Part shown: positions 1 through 8,125 of the stretch, piece by piece
Layout: each line of letters begins with the position of its first letter
How positions within the stretch are numbered: position 1 is the first letter of the stretch
Assembly: GCA_021798955.1 (NCBI GenBank)
Contig: JAJZBK010000001.1
Coordinates: forward strand, 217,654 to 281,653
DNA length: 64,000 bases
Direction: 5' to 3'
Source: Actinomycetes bacterium
GTDB taxonomy: Bacteria; Actinomycetota; Acidimicrobiia; Acidimicrobiales; RAAP-2
Notes under the pieces: model-generated
Told to the model about the DNA's origin: nothing
The model's input: only the letters and a program-made list of their open reading frames with translations
Database searches by the model: none
Program-made: the position numbers and the translations under genes

Positions 1-668
1 TGCTTGGTCATCATCAGGTCCTTGCTCATCCGGCGGCGCTGGAAGGCGTAGTCGGCCAACCCGAAGACGAGCCCGACGGCGGCCAGTGTCCGGACGAACC
101 CGAGGAAGGTGGCACCGGCGTAGGCGATGATCGGCCCCATGGCCACCGGACCGGCCCCGACCACGGTGTGCCAGAGGCGCAGGATGTCCGACACGGCGAA
201 GAAGGTGATAACGGTCAGCTTGACGAGGGACTTGACCAGTTCCCACACCCCACGCGCCGAAACGAGCCGCTTGATCCCGTTCAACGGGTTGAGCTTGGAG
301 AACTGGGGCTGGATCCCCTTGCCCGAGAAGACGAAGCCGACCTGGGCCAGGGACGCCGCCACCCCGAGCAGGGCCATCACGGCAGCGATGGGCAGGACGA
401 TCGCCATGGCGTCGCCGAGGCCGGCCCCGAGCAGGGCCAGGGCGCCGGGCACCGAGGGCTTCGTCATCACGATCGACGCCTGTTGCTCGACCCCGAGCAG
501 CCGATGCTCGGCCGCTCCGAAGACGGCAGGCATGGCACTCGTGGCGATGAGCAGCGACAGCCACCCCCCGATCTCGGGGGACCGGGCAACCTGGCCCTTC
601 TTGCGCGACTCCTTCTTGCGCTTGGCGGTGGGCTTCTCGGTCTTGTCGTGCCGGTCGGACGCGGCCAC
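1..668 (-). CDS. flhB: FlhB, flagellar type III export switch protein (N-terminal part; runs off the left edge)
   Basis: Inner-membrane export-gate protein whose cytoplasmic C-domain normally self-cleaves and switches substrate specificity from rod/hook to filament. About 222 codons are visible. A GTG start at 668 gives a basic N-terminus (EKPTAKRKKESRKKGQ) typical of FlhB, followed by hydrophobic segments and the FlhB-like stretch 'FSKLNPLNGIKRLVS' near residue 100. The C-terminal NPTH autocleavage motif lies outside the window. The start is 6 bp downstream of the fliR stop, so it is the last visible gene of the flgB-flhB operon. Identity is clear from sequence and position; completeness cannot be judged. 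Confidence 0.93.
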   Translation of the reverse strand, partial: MAASDRHDKTEKPTAKRKKESRKKGQVARSPEIGGWLSLLIATSAMPAVFGAAEHRLLGVEQQASIVMTKPSVPGALALLGAGLGDAMAIVLPIAAVMALLGVAASLAQVGFVFSGKGIQPQFSKLNPLNGIKRLVSARGVWELVKSLVKLTVITFFAVSDILRLWHTVVGAGPVAMGPIIAYAGATFLGFVRTLAAVGLVFGLADYAFQRRRMSKDLMMTK

Positions 669-674
669 TGCCGG

Positions 675-1442
675 TCACCCCGCCCCGATGAGGAGCGCGC
701 CGTCGTGGACGGCGTTGCCCACCAGCGTGTTGACGAACCCCGGCAGGACCGTGACGCTGGCACCGAGGAGCAGGAACGTGAGCAGGATCTGGAAGGGGAA
801 CCCCAGCCAGTAGACGTTCATCTGCGGGACGGCTTTCGACAGCATGCCGAGGACGACCTGGGCACCGAAGAGGACGACGAGGACGGGGGCGGCGATCTCG
901 AGCGCCGCAGTGAAGAACGTGGCCAGGTCGGACGAGACCACGTGCGCGATGTTGCCGGCGGAGGAGAGCGACAGGCCGACGGCGTCGAACGACCGCAGGA
1001 ACCCCTCGACGATGAGCAGTTCGCCGTTGCCGGCAAAGAGGAGCACCACGGCGACCTGCTCGTAGAACTGTCCGAGGAGCGGAGTCTGGTCGGCCGAGAG
1101 GGGGTCCAACGACGGGGGCAGGACGAGCCCCCCGAAGAGGTCGAGCAGCGCGCCGGCGGCGGTGACGGCGCCCACCAGCAACTGCACGATGAACCCGAGC
1201 GCCGCGCCGGTGAGCACCTGGACGGCCATGTCGCCGATGAGCGACGGCGTGGTGAGGGAGAGCTGGCTGCCGGCCACGTGTGGGGCGACGGCGATGGCCA
1301 GGCTGAGGGCGATCCCGATGGTGGCCACGGGCGGGAAGACCGATCGGTTCCCCAGCGGGGGGACGATGAGCAGCCAGGCGAGCGCCCGCACCAGGGCGAG
1401 CAGGAACCCGACCAGCCACGGGGCGTTGAGGTCGATCACCAT
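675..1442 (-). CDS. fliR: FliR, flagellar export gate membrane protein
   Basis: Component of the FliPQR export gate at the centre of the MS ring. The 255-residue product has the usual FliR length, is almost entirely hydrophobic with about six predicted membrane spans, and begins MVIDLNAPWLVGFLLALVRA, a typical FliR amino end. It sits between fliQ (42 bp upstream) and flhB (6 bp downstream), the canonical fliP-fliQ-fliR-flhB order. No oddities were seen. Confidence 0.95.
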   Translation of the reverse strand: MVIDLNAPWLVGFLLALVRALAWLLIVPPLGNRSVFPPVATIGIALSLAIAVAPHVAGSQLSLTTPSLIGDMAVQVLTGAALGFIVQLLVGAVTAAGALLDLFGGLVLPPSLDPLSADQTPLLGQFYEQVAVVLLFAGNGELLIVEGFLRSFDAVGLSLSSAGNIAHVVSSDLATFFTAALEIAAPVLVVLFGAQVVLGMLSKAVPQMNVYWLGFPFQILLTFLLLGASVTVLPGFVNTLVGNAVHDGALLIGAG

Positions 1443-1484
1443 GGCAGAGCTACCCGACCCACCGAGCGGCGACGGTTGGCACCG

Positions 1485-1757
1485 CTAGCCGCCAAGCAGT
1501 TGGGGGATCTGGGTGAACAACGAGTCGGTGTAGCCGACCAGTTGGCCGAGCATCCAGTGGCCAGCGATGAGCAGGACGATGGCGACGGCCGCCAGCTTGG
1601 GCACGAAGGTGAGGGTGAACTCCTGCAGCTGGGTGACCGACTGGAAGAGCGAGACCACGAGGCCGACCACGAGGCTGGCCAGCAGGATCGGTGCCGCCAG
1701 CTCCAAGGTGACCAGCATGGCCTCCACAGCCAGGTGGATGGCGTCGCCCTGGGTCAT
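1485..1757 (-). CDS. fliQ: FliQ, flagellar export gate protein
   Basis: A 90-residue, two-span membrane protein of the export gate. Length, the hydrophobic hairpin and the segment 'GLVVSLFQSVTQLQEFTLTF' match the FliQ family closely. The ATG overlaps the fliP stop by 4 bp (ATGA at 1754-1757), implying translational coupling. It assembles with FliP and FliR into the helical export-gate core. Confidence 0.96.
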   Translation of the reverse strand: MTQGDAIHLAVEAMLVTLELAAPILLASLVVGLVVSLFQSVTQLQEFTLTFVPKLAAVAIVLLIAGHWMLGQLVGYTDSLFTQIPQLLGG

Positions 1758-2437
1758 CGGAAGCTCGTGAGAAGGGTGTGGGTGACGAGCGTCCAGCCGT
1801 CGATCATCACGAAGAGGAGGACCTTGAAGGGAAGCGAGACGAGCGTGGGTGGCAGCATCATGATGCCCATCGACATGAGCACGGCCGATACCACCAGGTC
1901 GATGATGAGGAACGGCACGAAGATGACGAAGCCGATGATGAAGGCGCTCTTCAGTTGCGAGAGCACGAACGCCGGCACCAGCGCCACCAGCGAGACGTTC
2001 TCCGGCGTGGCCGGGTGCTCGTGGGCGGCCTGGGTCATCAAGGTGAGCTCCTGGGCGTCGGTCTGCTTGAGCATCCAGTGCTCGAGCGGAACTTCGGCCT
2101 TGTGGTAGGCCTCGGTGACGTTGATCCTGCCGTGCAGGTAGGGCTGGAGCGCCTGCTGGTTCATCTGCGACAGCGTCGGCTGCATGATGAAGAGGCTGAG
2201 GAACAAGGCGAGGCCGGCGATGACCTGGTTCGGCGGGATGGTCTGGAGCCCAAGCGCGTTGCGGGTCAGTCCGAGCACCACGACGATGCGGGTGAAGCCC
2301 GTCAACATGATCAACAGGGCCGGCGCCACCGCCAGGACGGCGACAGCCAGGATGATGAGGATGCTCTCGGACGGCTTGGTCAGGCTCTTGCCGAAGTTGA
2401 GCTGGACCGAGGACCCGGCAGCAAGGAGCGGGGTCAT
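1754..2437 (-). CDS. fliP: FliP, flagellar export gate membrane protein
   Basis: Export-gate subunit, 227 residues. It shows the hallmark 'TGFTRIVVVLGLTRNALG' and 'PPNQVIAGLALFLS' motifs followed by the HWMLKQT region and C-terminal spans. The ATG at 2437 was chosen because it overlaps the fliO stop (ATGA) and gives the standard FliP amino end; a much longer open frame extends upstream but only as a shadow of fliO. The N-terminal ~35 residues lack a clear cleavable signal sequence, unlike many FliP proteins. Confidence 0.95.
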   Translation of the reverse strand: MTPLLAAGSSVQLNFGKSLTKPSESILIILAVAVLAVAPALLIMLTGFTRIVVVLGLTRNALGLQTIPPNQVIAGLALFLSLFIMQPTLSQMNQQALQPYLHGRINVTEAYHKAEVPLEHWMLKQTDAQELTLMTQAAHEHPATPENVSLVALVPAFVLSQLKSAFIIGFVIFVPFLIIDLVVSAVLMSMGIMMLPPTLVSLPFKVLLFVMIDGWTLVTHTLLTSFR

Positions 2438-2949
2438 CGTCGCACCGTCAAGTCGCGCAGCTGGTCGAGGCGCATGGACAGCTCCCCCTTGCCCCACTCG
2501 CCCCGGGGCGACCAGTCGAGGAAGGTGGTCCGCTCGTTGCCGGGAGCCGTGTCGCCAGCAGCGGCGTCGTCGCTGAAGACACGTTCGGGGTCGAGCTCGC
2601 ACAAGGTCGTGATGCTCTGGGCGGTGACGCCGAGGAGCAGGAGCCGTCCGGCCACCTCGACGGTGAGGAGCGCCTGGCCCTTGCCGAGCGGTTGGCGGGC
2701 GACGACGTCGACGACCTTCTGGCGGGGCCGGGGTCGCAAACCAGGCCGCGAGGCGGACCGGGTGGGCGTCCGTCCGGAGGGCCGGAGACCGCCACCGAGG
2801 CCCCGACGGCGAACGACTACGGCGATCGCCCACAGGATGCCCAGGACGACGAGCAGCGAGACGACCAGCCGGCCGAGAAGGGCAAGCAGCGAGACGTGCG
2901 AGCTGGACGCCGTCGCCGTGGCGAGGAGCGGGAGGAGCGCGGGGGACAT
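2434..2949 (-). CDS. fliO: FliO-like flagellar export assembly protein
   Basis: FliO assists assembly of the FliP ring. The 171-residue product has one strong transmembrane segment (about residues 20-46), a basic linker rich in Arg/Pro, and a small cytoplasmic beta-rich domain with 'VARQPLGKGQALLTVEVAG', the pattern conserved in FliO. It lies between fliN (7 bp) and fliP (4-bp overlap), the usual position. FliO is poorly conserved, so position carries much of the assignment. Confidence 0.88.
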   Translation of the reverse strand: MSPALLPLLATATASSSHVSLLALLGRLVVSLLVVLGILWAIAVVVRRRGLGGGLRPSGRTPTRSASRPGLRPRPRQKVVDVVARQPLGKGQALLTVEVAGRLLLLGVTAQSITTLCELDPERVFSDDAAAGDTAPGNERTTFLDWSPRGEWGKGELSMRLDQLRDLTVRR

Positions 2950-2956
2950 GGTGGCC

Positions 2957-3409
2957 TCAGCGCCGCGAGGTGGGCTCGTCGGACGACACGATGTCGAGGA
3001 TCCGGACGCCGAACTCGTCGTCGACGACGACGACCTCGCCGCGGGCGAGCAGGGTGTCGTTGATGAGGACGTCGACCGGGCTGCCGGTCGGGCGGTCGAG
3101 CTCGATGACGCTGCCCACCTGCAGGGCGAGCAGGTCTCGCAGGAGCATCTTGGTCCGGCCGAGCTCGACGGTCACCGTCATCTCCACCCCGTGGAGGAGG
3201 TCGAGGGAGCGGGTGGCCGTCGACCCGTCGACCGGCGACGGGACCGAACCGGCACCAGTGCCGTTCGCGGCGCCCATACCGGTGCCACCGTGGGCCCCGC
3301 CGGCAACAGGCGGTGACGCAGCGGGGTCGACTGAGGCAGGAGGCGGCTCTGCCGCCGCAACGCCGCCCGGGGCGGACTGGTCAGGTAGGGAGGGTGAGGT
3401 GTCGGACAT
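2957..3409 (-). CDS. fliN: FliN, flagellar motor switch / C-ring protein
   Basis: C-ring component. The N-terminal ~65 residues are low-complexity Pro/Ala/Gly; the C-terminal ~80 residues form a SpoA (FliN/FliM C-terminal) domain with 'GRTKMLLRDLLALQVGSVIEL' core features and 'GEVVVVDDEFGVRI'. At 150 residues it has no room for the CheC-like phosphatase domain of the FliY version. Its ATG overlaps the fliM stop by one base (TGATG). It is a plain FliN. Confidence 0.94.
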   Translation of the reverse strand: MSDTSPSLPDQSAPGGVAAAEPPPASVDPAASPPVAGGAHGGTGMGAANGTGAGSVPSPVDGSTATRSLDLLHGVEMTVTVELGRTKMLLRDLLALQVGSVIELDRPTGSPVDVLINDTLLARGEVVVVDDEFGVRILDIVSSDEPTSRR

Positions 3410-4491
3410 CAGACGTGCTCCTCGGGATCGATGACGACACAGGCGAGGCGTTTGCCGCTGGTCGTCGGCAGGACGTCGAGATGGTGCTGCTCGCCTGCCA
3501 CCAGGGCGAGCGGGGCACCGTGGTCGTAGGGGAGGTCGATCACGTCACCCGGGGCCAGGTGCAAGACGTCGGCCGGGGTGAGCGTGGTGGAGGGGAACCG
3601 CACCCGCACGTCGACCGGCGTGTCGAGCAACCGCCGAGCGACCGCCTCGCTGGCCCGGGTAGCGGGCAGGTCGTCCTCGGCAGCCTGGGCGGAGAGGGCA
3701 TCGGCGAGCGGGTGGAGGATACTGAAGGGGAAGCAGAGGTCGAAGCGGTAGGAGGCGTCCTCGCCGAGCTCGAGGGTGACCGGGGCGAGCAGGTACATGT
3801 CGGTGGGCCGGACCGGCGGCAGGAACTGAACGCTCGACACCTGCACGGCCGAGCCGACCTGCAGGGCGGCGAGCGGGGCGAAGATGGCGGGAAGCTCGTT
3901 GAAGAGATCGTCGGCGACGGTTGCCACCAGCCGTTGCTCGACCTCGGTCAGCGCTCGTCCCCCGGCGGTGGCCTTGCCCGGCCCGCCCATCCGCAGGTCG
4001 ACGGCCACCAGGGCCAGCTCGACAGGCAGGTGGAGGACGAGGCGGCCGGTGAGCGGCGGCAGCACGACAGCGAAGAGACAGGTCGGCTCGGGCAGCGTGG
4101 CCGAGTACTCGGCCCAGCTGCACTGCTCGAGGTCGCCCAGCGCCAGGTTGACCGGCGCCCGCAACCTGGTGGTGAGGACCCCACCGCCCCGATGGGCCAG
4201 CACCTCGAGGAGCACCCGGAGGCCACGGACCTGCGAACGGTCGAGCGTCTCGGGCATCCGGAAGTCGTAGGGGCGGACCGTGCGGCGGTGGTCCTCCCCG
4301 TGCGCCGAGTGGTGGCTCGCCCCGGCGGCGTCGTCGGCAAGTGCGCCATCGGGCGCCGCCCCGTCCAGTGCGACGCCGTCGTTGGCCACACCCCGGGTAG
4401 GCGCAGCCCCGGTGGGTTCGTCCCGGGCGGGCGCGGTCGTACCGGCTGCAGCGACGCTGTCGGGTTGGGTGGCAGGAGGGGCGTCGACCAT
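3409..4491 (-). CDS. fliM: FliM, flagellar motor switch protein, without the usual CheY-binding N-terminal motif
   Basis: C-ring protein linking FliG to FliN, 360 residues. Residues ~75-270 form the middle CheC-like domain, with the 'MGGPGKA' turn (GGxG motif), and ~280-360 a SpoA domain. The first ~65 residues are Ala/Gly/Asp-rich and contain no 'LSQxEIDxLL'-like helix, the segment that binds phosphorylated CheY in most FliM proteins. It starts 2 bp after the flgE stop. Family assignment is firm; loss of the CheY motif is read directly from the sequence. Confidence 0.93.
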   Translation of the reverse strand: MVDAPPATQPDSVAAAGTTAPARDEPTGAAPTRGVANDGVALDGAAPDGALADDAAGASHHSAHGEDHRRTVRPYDFRMPETLDRSQVRGLRVLLEVLAHRGGGVLTTRLRAPVNLALGDLEQCSWAEYSATLPEPTCLFAVVLPPLTGRLVLHLPVELALVAVDLRMGGPGKATAGGRALTEVEQRLVATVADDLFNELPAIFAPLAALQVGSAVQVSSVQFLPPVRPTDMYLLAPVTLELGEDASYRFDLCFPFSILHPLADALSAQAAEDDLPATRASEAVARRLLDTPVDVRVRFPSTTLTPADVLHLAPGDVIDLPYDHGAPLALVAGEQHHLDVLPTTSGKRLACVVIDPEEHV

Positions 4492-4493
4492 CG

Positions 4494-5795
4494 TCAGGCC
4501 ATCTGGACCAGAGTCTGGGTGACGGTCGAGTCAGTGTTCACGACCTTGGTGTTGGCCTGGTAGGCCTCCTGGGCGACCACCAGGTTGGTGAGCTGGGTAG
4601 CCAGGTTGACGTTGGAGGACTCGAGCGAGCCTCCGATGAGCGACCCGCGGCCGCCGGTGCCCGGTGCCCCGATGGACGGCTGGCCCGAGTTCGGCGTGCT
4701 GATGTAGTCGAGGTTGCCGATCGTCTCGAGGCCGCCCGGATTGGCGAAATTGGCCAGCGCCAACTGGCCGATGTTCTCGGTGAGCCCGTTGGAGAACGAG
4801 CCGACGATCATCCCGCTGGCGTTGATCGAGTACGAGGTGAGGGTGCCGGCCGCCGAGCCGTTCTGTCCGGCCACCGTCGCCGTCGACTGGCCGGCGAACT
4901 GGGTGAAGGCCGCCGCCGTCCCCGGAGCTGGGAAGTCGAGGTTCCAGGTGTCACCAGCCGGGAAGGTGTAGCCGGAGGGCATGGTGCTGACCGGGAGGGA
5001 GAACGAGCCGTCCGGGTTGGTGGTGGCCCCGGTGATCGAGGCCACCTGGCCGGTGGTCGGGTCGAAGGCCACGGTAGGCGGTGTGCTCCACAGGTTCGCC
5101 GTCCCACCGCCGGCGAGCGTCGCGGTCCCTTGCACGGTCCAGCTGTTGGCCGTGCCCGACACCGGCGTGAACGTCAGCACCACCGGGATGGCGTTGCCGA
5201 GGGAGTCGTAGGCGTGGGTCGTCATCGAGATCGGCGTCGCCGTGCCCGAGCCGCTCCAGGCGGGGAGGTTCCCGCCCATGGTGATAGCGCTGGTGGCGGA
5301 GGCCGGGATCACCTGGCCGGTCGGGACGGTCACCGGGCCGACCGGGGCGTTGGCGTTCACCTGGCCGTTGACGGCCTGCCACCCCTGGACGAGCCCGCCC
5401 GTCGGCGTGGCGAGGTTGCCGTTGGCGTCGACGGTCAGGTGCCCGGCTCGGGTGAACACCTGCTGACCACCTTGGACGGCGACGAGGAAGCCGCTGCCCG
5501 AGATGGCGACGTCGTTGGGCTGGTTGGTCTGCTGGAGCGAGCCCTCGGAGAGGTCGTTCGAGACGGCGGCGACCCGCACGCCCGAGCCGACGGCGACCGG
5601 GTTGATGCCGGCACCGGTGTTGCCGGCCGGGGGGGCACTGGCCCCTGCCACCTGCTCGGAGAGCAGGTCGACGAAGTCGACACTTTGCTGCTTGAAGCCA
5701 TCCGTGTTGACGTTGGCGATGTTGTTGCCGATCGTGTCGAGGTACGTCTGGTTGGCGTCAATGCCGGACACGGCGGCGAGCAGGGCTCGGTCCAT
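4494..5795 (-). CDS. flgE: FlgE, flagellar hook protein
   Basis: Structural hook subunit, 433 residues. It has the flagellar rod/hook N-terminal motif 'DTIGNNIANVNTDGFK', a Gly/Ser/Thr-rich central domain (D1/D2), and the C-terminal helix 'NVNLATQLTNLVVAQEAYQ' with the heptad 'ANTKVVNTDSTVTQTLVQM'. A strong ribosome site (AGGAGGAACCC) precedes the ATG. It follows flgD by 66 bp, so cap and hook are made together, and directly precedes fliM. The length is ordinary for FlgE. Confidence 0.94.
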   Translation of the reverse strand: MDRALLAAVSGIDANQTYLDTIGNNIANVNTDGFKQQSVDFVDLLSEQVAGASAPPAGNTGAGINPVAVGSGVRVAAVSNDLSEGSLQQTNQPNDVAISGSGFLVAVQGGQQVFTRAGHLTVDANGNLATPTGGLVQGWQAVNGQVNANAPVGPVTVPTGQVIPASATSAITMGGNLPAWSGSGTATPISMTTHAYDSLGNAIPVVLTFTPVSGTANSWTVQGTATLAGGGTANLWSTPPTVAFDPTTGQVASITGATTNPDGSFSLPVSTMPSGYTFPAGDTWNLDFPAPGTAAAFTQFAGQSTATVAGQNGSAAGTLTSYSINASGMIVGSFSNGLTENIGQLALANFANPGGLETIGNLDYISTPNSGQPSIGAPGTGGRGSLIGGSLESSNVNLATQLTNLVVAQEAYQANTKVVNTDSTVTQTLVQMA

Positions 5796-5861
5796 GGGTT
5801 CCTCCTCGGTGTGGTTCGAACGTTGCGTGGCGGTCTGGGGTGCGGCTCGGGTTGCGGGTGC

Positions 5862-6356
5862 TCAGGCGGTCGTCGACGAGCCGGTCCCGGACCCGCTGGT
5901 GGCCGACGTGGTGGTCGTCCCCGACGACGGCGGCGGCGTTCCCACTGACTGGACCGCGCTGAGCGGGACGGCGGTGCCGTTGACGTCGAGCACCGGACCG
6001 TTCGTCGGGTCGAGCGAGACCCCGGTCACCTTGCCGGAGACCGCCGTGCCGTCAGCCAGCGTGGCGTTGACCTGCTGGCCGATCATGCTGGTCGACGTCG
6101 CGGTCTGCTGGCTGGCCAGCTCTTGGCTGATGGTGGTCTGGAGGTTCGAGATGGTCTCGACCTCGGTCAGCTGCGCGGTCTGCGAGAGGAACTGGGTCCC
6201 CGAGGTGGGGTTCAGCGGGTCCTGGTACTTGAGCTGGGCGACCAGCAGGTTCAGAAAGGTGTTCGGGTTGGTCAGGCTCTGGAGCGGGTTGGTGGTCGAG
6301 GACGCCGACGAGGCGGCGGTCGTGGCCTGGGATGCTGACACGGGGTTCACGGTCAT
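5862..6356 (-). CDS. flgD: FlgD, hook-capping protein
   Basis: Scaffold for hook polymerisation. The chosen ATG at 6356 has a ribosome site AAGGAG 9 nt upstream and gives 164 residues starting MTVNPVSASQ. The conserved FlgD N-terminal motif 'FLNLLVAQLKYQDPLNP' is at about residues 35-51, followed by 'QTAQLTEVETISNL'. The C-terminal domain is short and ends in a Gly/Ser/Thr-rich tail, so the FlgD Tudor/FnIII part is reduced compared with enterobacterial FlgD (~230 aa). Confidence 0.92.
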   Translation of the reverse strand: MTVNPVSASQATTAASSASSTTNPLQSLTNPNTFLNLLVAQLKYQDPLNPTSGTQFLSQTAQLTEVETISNLQTTISQELASQQTATSTSMIGQQVNATLADGTAVSGKVTGVSLDPTNGPVLDVNGTAVPLSAVQSVGTPPPSSGTTTTSATSGSGTGSSTTA

Positions 6357-6415
6357 GCTCGGATGCTCCTTGCGGGGACGGATCGCTGGGTGGCGGGTCG
6401 GAGGGGGGTCATGGG

Positions 6416-8125
6416 TCAGAGGCGGAGGTCGATGGTCCACAGGCCGGATGGCGACGCGGCCCGGGTGGTCCGGGAAGCCCTGGCGTCGGTGTCGTCACGT
6501 CGAGCCGTGGCCACCCCGGCCACGGCCGCCGGGGCGGCTGTGCGTGTCGAGCGCCGTCCACCTCGCCGCCCGGCGTCGTGCGTGCCCGCCTGCGCCGAGC
6601 CAAACGAGGCCAGCTCGACCACCACCTGGTGCCCGGATGCCGCCAGCTGGTCGTGGAGCTCGGGCAGGGCGCCGCTGAGGGCGGCATGTCCGGCTTCGGT
6701 GCCGGCCCACAGGGTGACGACGACCTGCTGGGCATCGACCGACACGGTCGCCTGCACCGTGCCCAGCCCCTCGGGCTGGAGGCCGAGGCTGACCGAGTGG
6801 ACACCGAGGTCGGTCCGGAGTGGAGCGAGGACGGTGACCATCTGTTCGGGGACAGCCGGGGCTCCAGACCCCTGTGGCGCAGCCGCCCCTGCACTCGGTG
6901 CCGTTCCGGATGCACTCGGTGCCGTTCCGGATGGTGCAGTGGCGGCACTTGATGCCGACAGGCTTCCCGCCAGCGACGTACCGCCGCCGGGCCCGGACGT
7001 CGTCGGCGCCGGGGCAGGTCCCGCACCGGACGTGCCGCCCGACGTCTGACCGGCTCGCCCCTCGTTCTCCCCGGCGGCCAGCCCCGTCGTTGCCCCGGCA
7101 GCCAGCCCCGCCTTCGCGCTCCCGCTCCCGGCCCGAGCGGCCTGCACGTCTGCCGCCGCAGAAGGCGGCGTCGCCCCCAGGCGGGTAGGAGCCGGCGTTG
7201 CCGGGCTATCGACCGCGCCGTTGCCTGGTGTCACCGGCGCAGCCGAGGCGCCCGGTCCGGATGGTCCACCGGGGGCGCCGTCCGGCGTGGTCACACCGAG
7301 TTTGGTCGCAGCCGTTCCCGTGCCCGCTGCACGGGTCGACGTCCCGGCCGACGACGGCGCCTGGCCGGCCGCCGTCGACTCCTCGCCAGCGGCGGCTACC
7401 TGCCCGGGTCGCTCCGGGGCCGGACCACCAGCGCCAGGGAGGGTCGAGCCGGTGGGGCTAGTGGGGCTGGTGGGACCTGTCGACGTGCCGGCCGCCACGG
7501 GGAGCGCTCCTGTCCCTGGTCCCGTCGGCGTCGACGCGACATCCGGTCCGCCTCGGCCACCGGCAAGATCGGAGGACGTGCTGGCGGGGGCCACGCCTGG
7601 GGCCACGCCTGGGGCCACGAGCTGGGCCTGGGAGGCATCGGTCACGTGGTGGCCACCACCGGCCACCACCTGGCTTGACGAGTGCGGCCCACGCTGGGGA
7701 CGACCGGCCTGGCTCGACCCTCCAGCTACCCGAGCTGAACCGTCCTGTCCGGCAACGGCGCCTGGTGTGCCCGCCGCGCTGGGGCGGCCGGCTCCTTGGT
7801 GGTTCGCTCGGGCGCCACTGTCGGCGGTCGGGGCTCGGGTGCCACTGTCGGCCGCCGGGGCCGTGGGAGCGGGGCCAGGCGCTGGGTACTCGTCAGTGCC
7901 AGCCGTCGGCGGTGCCGGTGCGGACCCTCCTGCCGAGGTCGCTGGAGGTGTGGGTACCGACGACCCGGACCCGTTGTCCGGCAGGGATGCCGCCGGGCCG
8001 GCAGTCGCCGCACCGAGCAGGTCGGGGAAGCTCGACCCCCCGGTGGGGGCATCGGTCGTCGAGGAGCTCGACCCCGAGGGCACCACCGGTGCCAGGTCGA
8101 CGACGGTGGCAACGGACGCACTCAC
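6416..8125 (-). CDS. fliK: FliK-like hook-length control protein
   Basis: Hook-length ruler and export-switch effector, 569 residues from a GTG at 8125 that overlaps the preceding stop (GTGA). Most of the chain (about 1-430) is Ala/Gly/Pro/Ser/Thr-rich and disordered with short tandem repeats, as expected for a ruler. The C-terminal ~100 residues hold the FliK C-domain pattern 'VSLGLQPEGLGTVQATVSVD' with Leu-Pro-Leu-Gly-like features, and a basic tail. Its place between the muramidase and flgD is the standard fliK position. Confidence 0.85.
   Translation of the reverse strand: MSASVATVVDLAPVVPSGSSSSTTDAPTGGSSFPDLLGAATAGPAASLPDNGSGSSVPTPPATSAGGSAPAPPTAGTDEYPAPGPAPTAPAADSGTRAPTADSGARANHQGAGRPSAAGTPGAVAGQDGSARVAGGSSQAGRPQRGPHSSSQVVAGGGHHVTDASQAQLVAPGVAPGVAPASTSSDLAGGRGGPDVASTPTGPGTGALPVAAGTSTGPTSPTSPTGSTLPGAGGPAPERPGQVAAAGEESTAAGQAPSSAGTSTRAAGTGTAATKLGVTTPDGAPGGPSGPGASAAPVTPGNGAVDSPATPAPTRLGATPPSAAADVQAARAGSGSAKAGLAAGATTGLAAGENEGRAGQTSGGTSGAGPAPAPTTSGPGGGTSLAGSLSASSAATAPSGTAPSASGTAPSAGAAAPQGSGAPAVPEQMVTVLAPLRTDLGVHSVSLGLQPEGLGTVQATVSVDAQQVVVTLWAGTEAGHAALSGALPELHDQLAASGHQVVVELASFGSAQAGTHDAGRRGGRRSTRTAAPAAVAGVATARRDDTDARASRTTRAASPSGLWTIDLRL
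6891..6932 (-). repeat. Tandem 21-bp duplication inside fliK
   Basis: Two head-to-tail copies of a 21-bp unit (GCACTCGGTGCCGTTCCGGAT on the plus strand) encode two in-frame GTAPSAS heptads in the FliK linker. Nearby, 7597-7632 carries about three copies of a 12-bp GGGGCCACGCCT unit, also in frame. Both lie in the disordered part of the ruler, where such expansions would change its length without shifting the frame. Confidence 0.75.

Noticed and set aside
168..2108. Plus-strand 646-codon open frame opposite fliR/fliQ/fliP
   Set aside because: Antisense shadow: very rich in Arg, Gly, Asp and His as expected from the reverse of GC-rich membrane genes, and the minus strand encodes textbook FliR, FliQ and FliP.
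5808..5830. GGTTCGAACG resembling a tRNA T-loop upstream of flgE
   Set aside because: No acceptor, D or anticodon stems can be folded around it within a tRNA-sized window.
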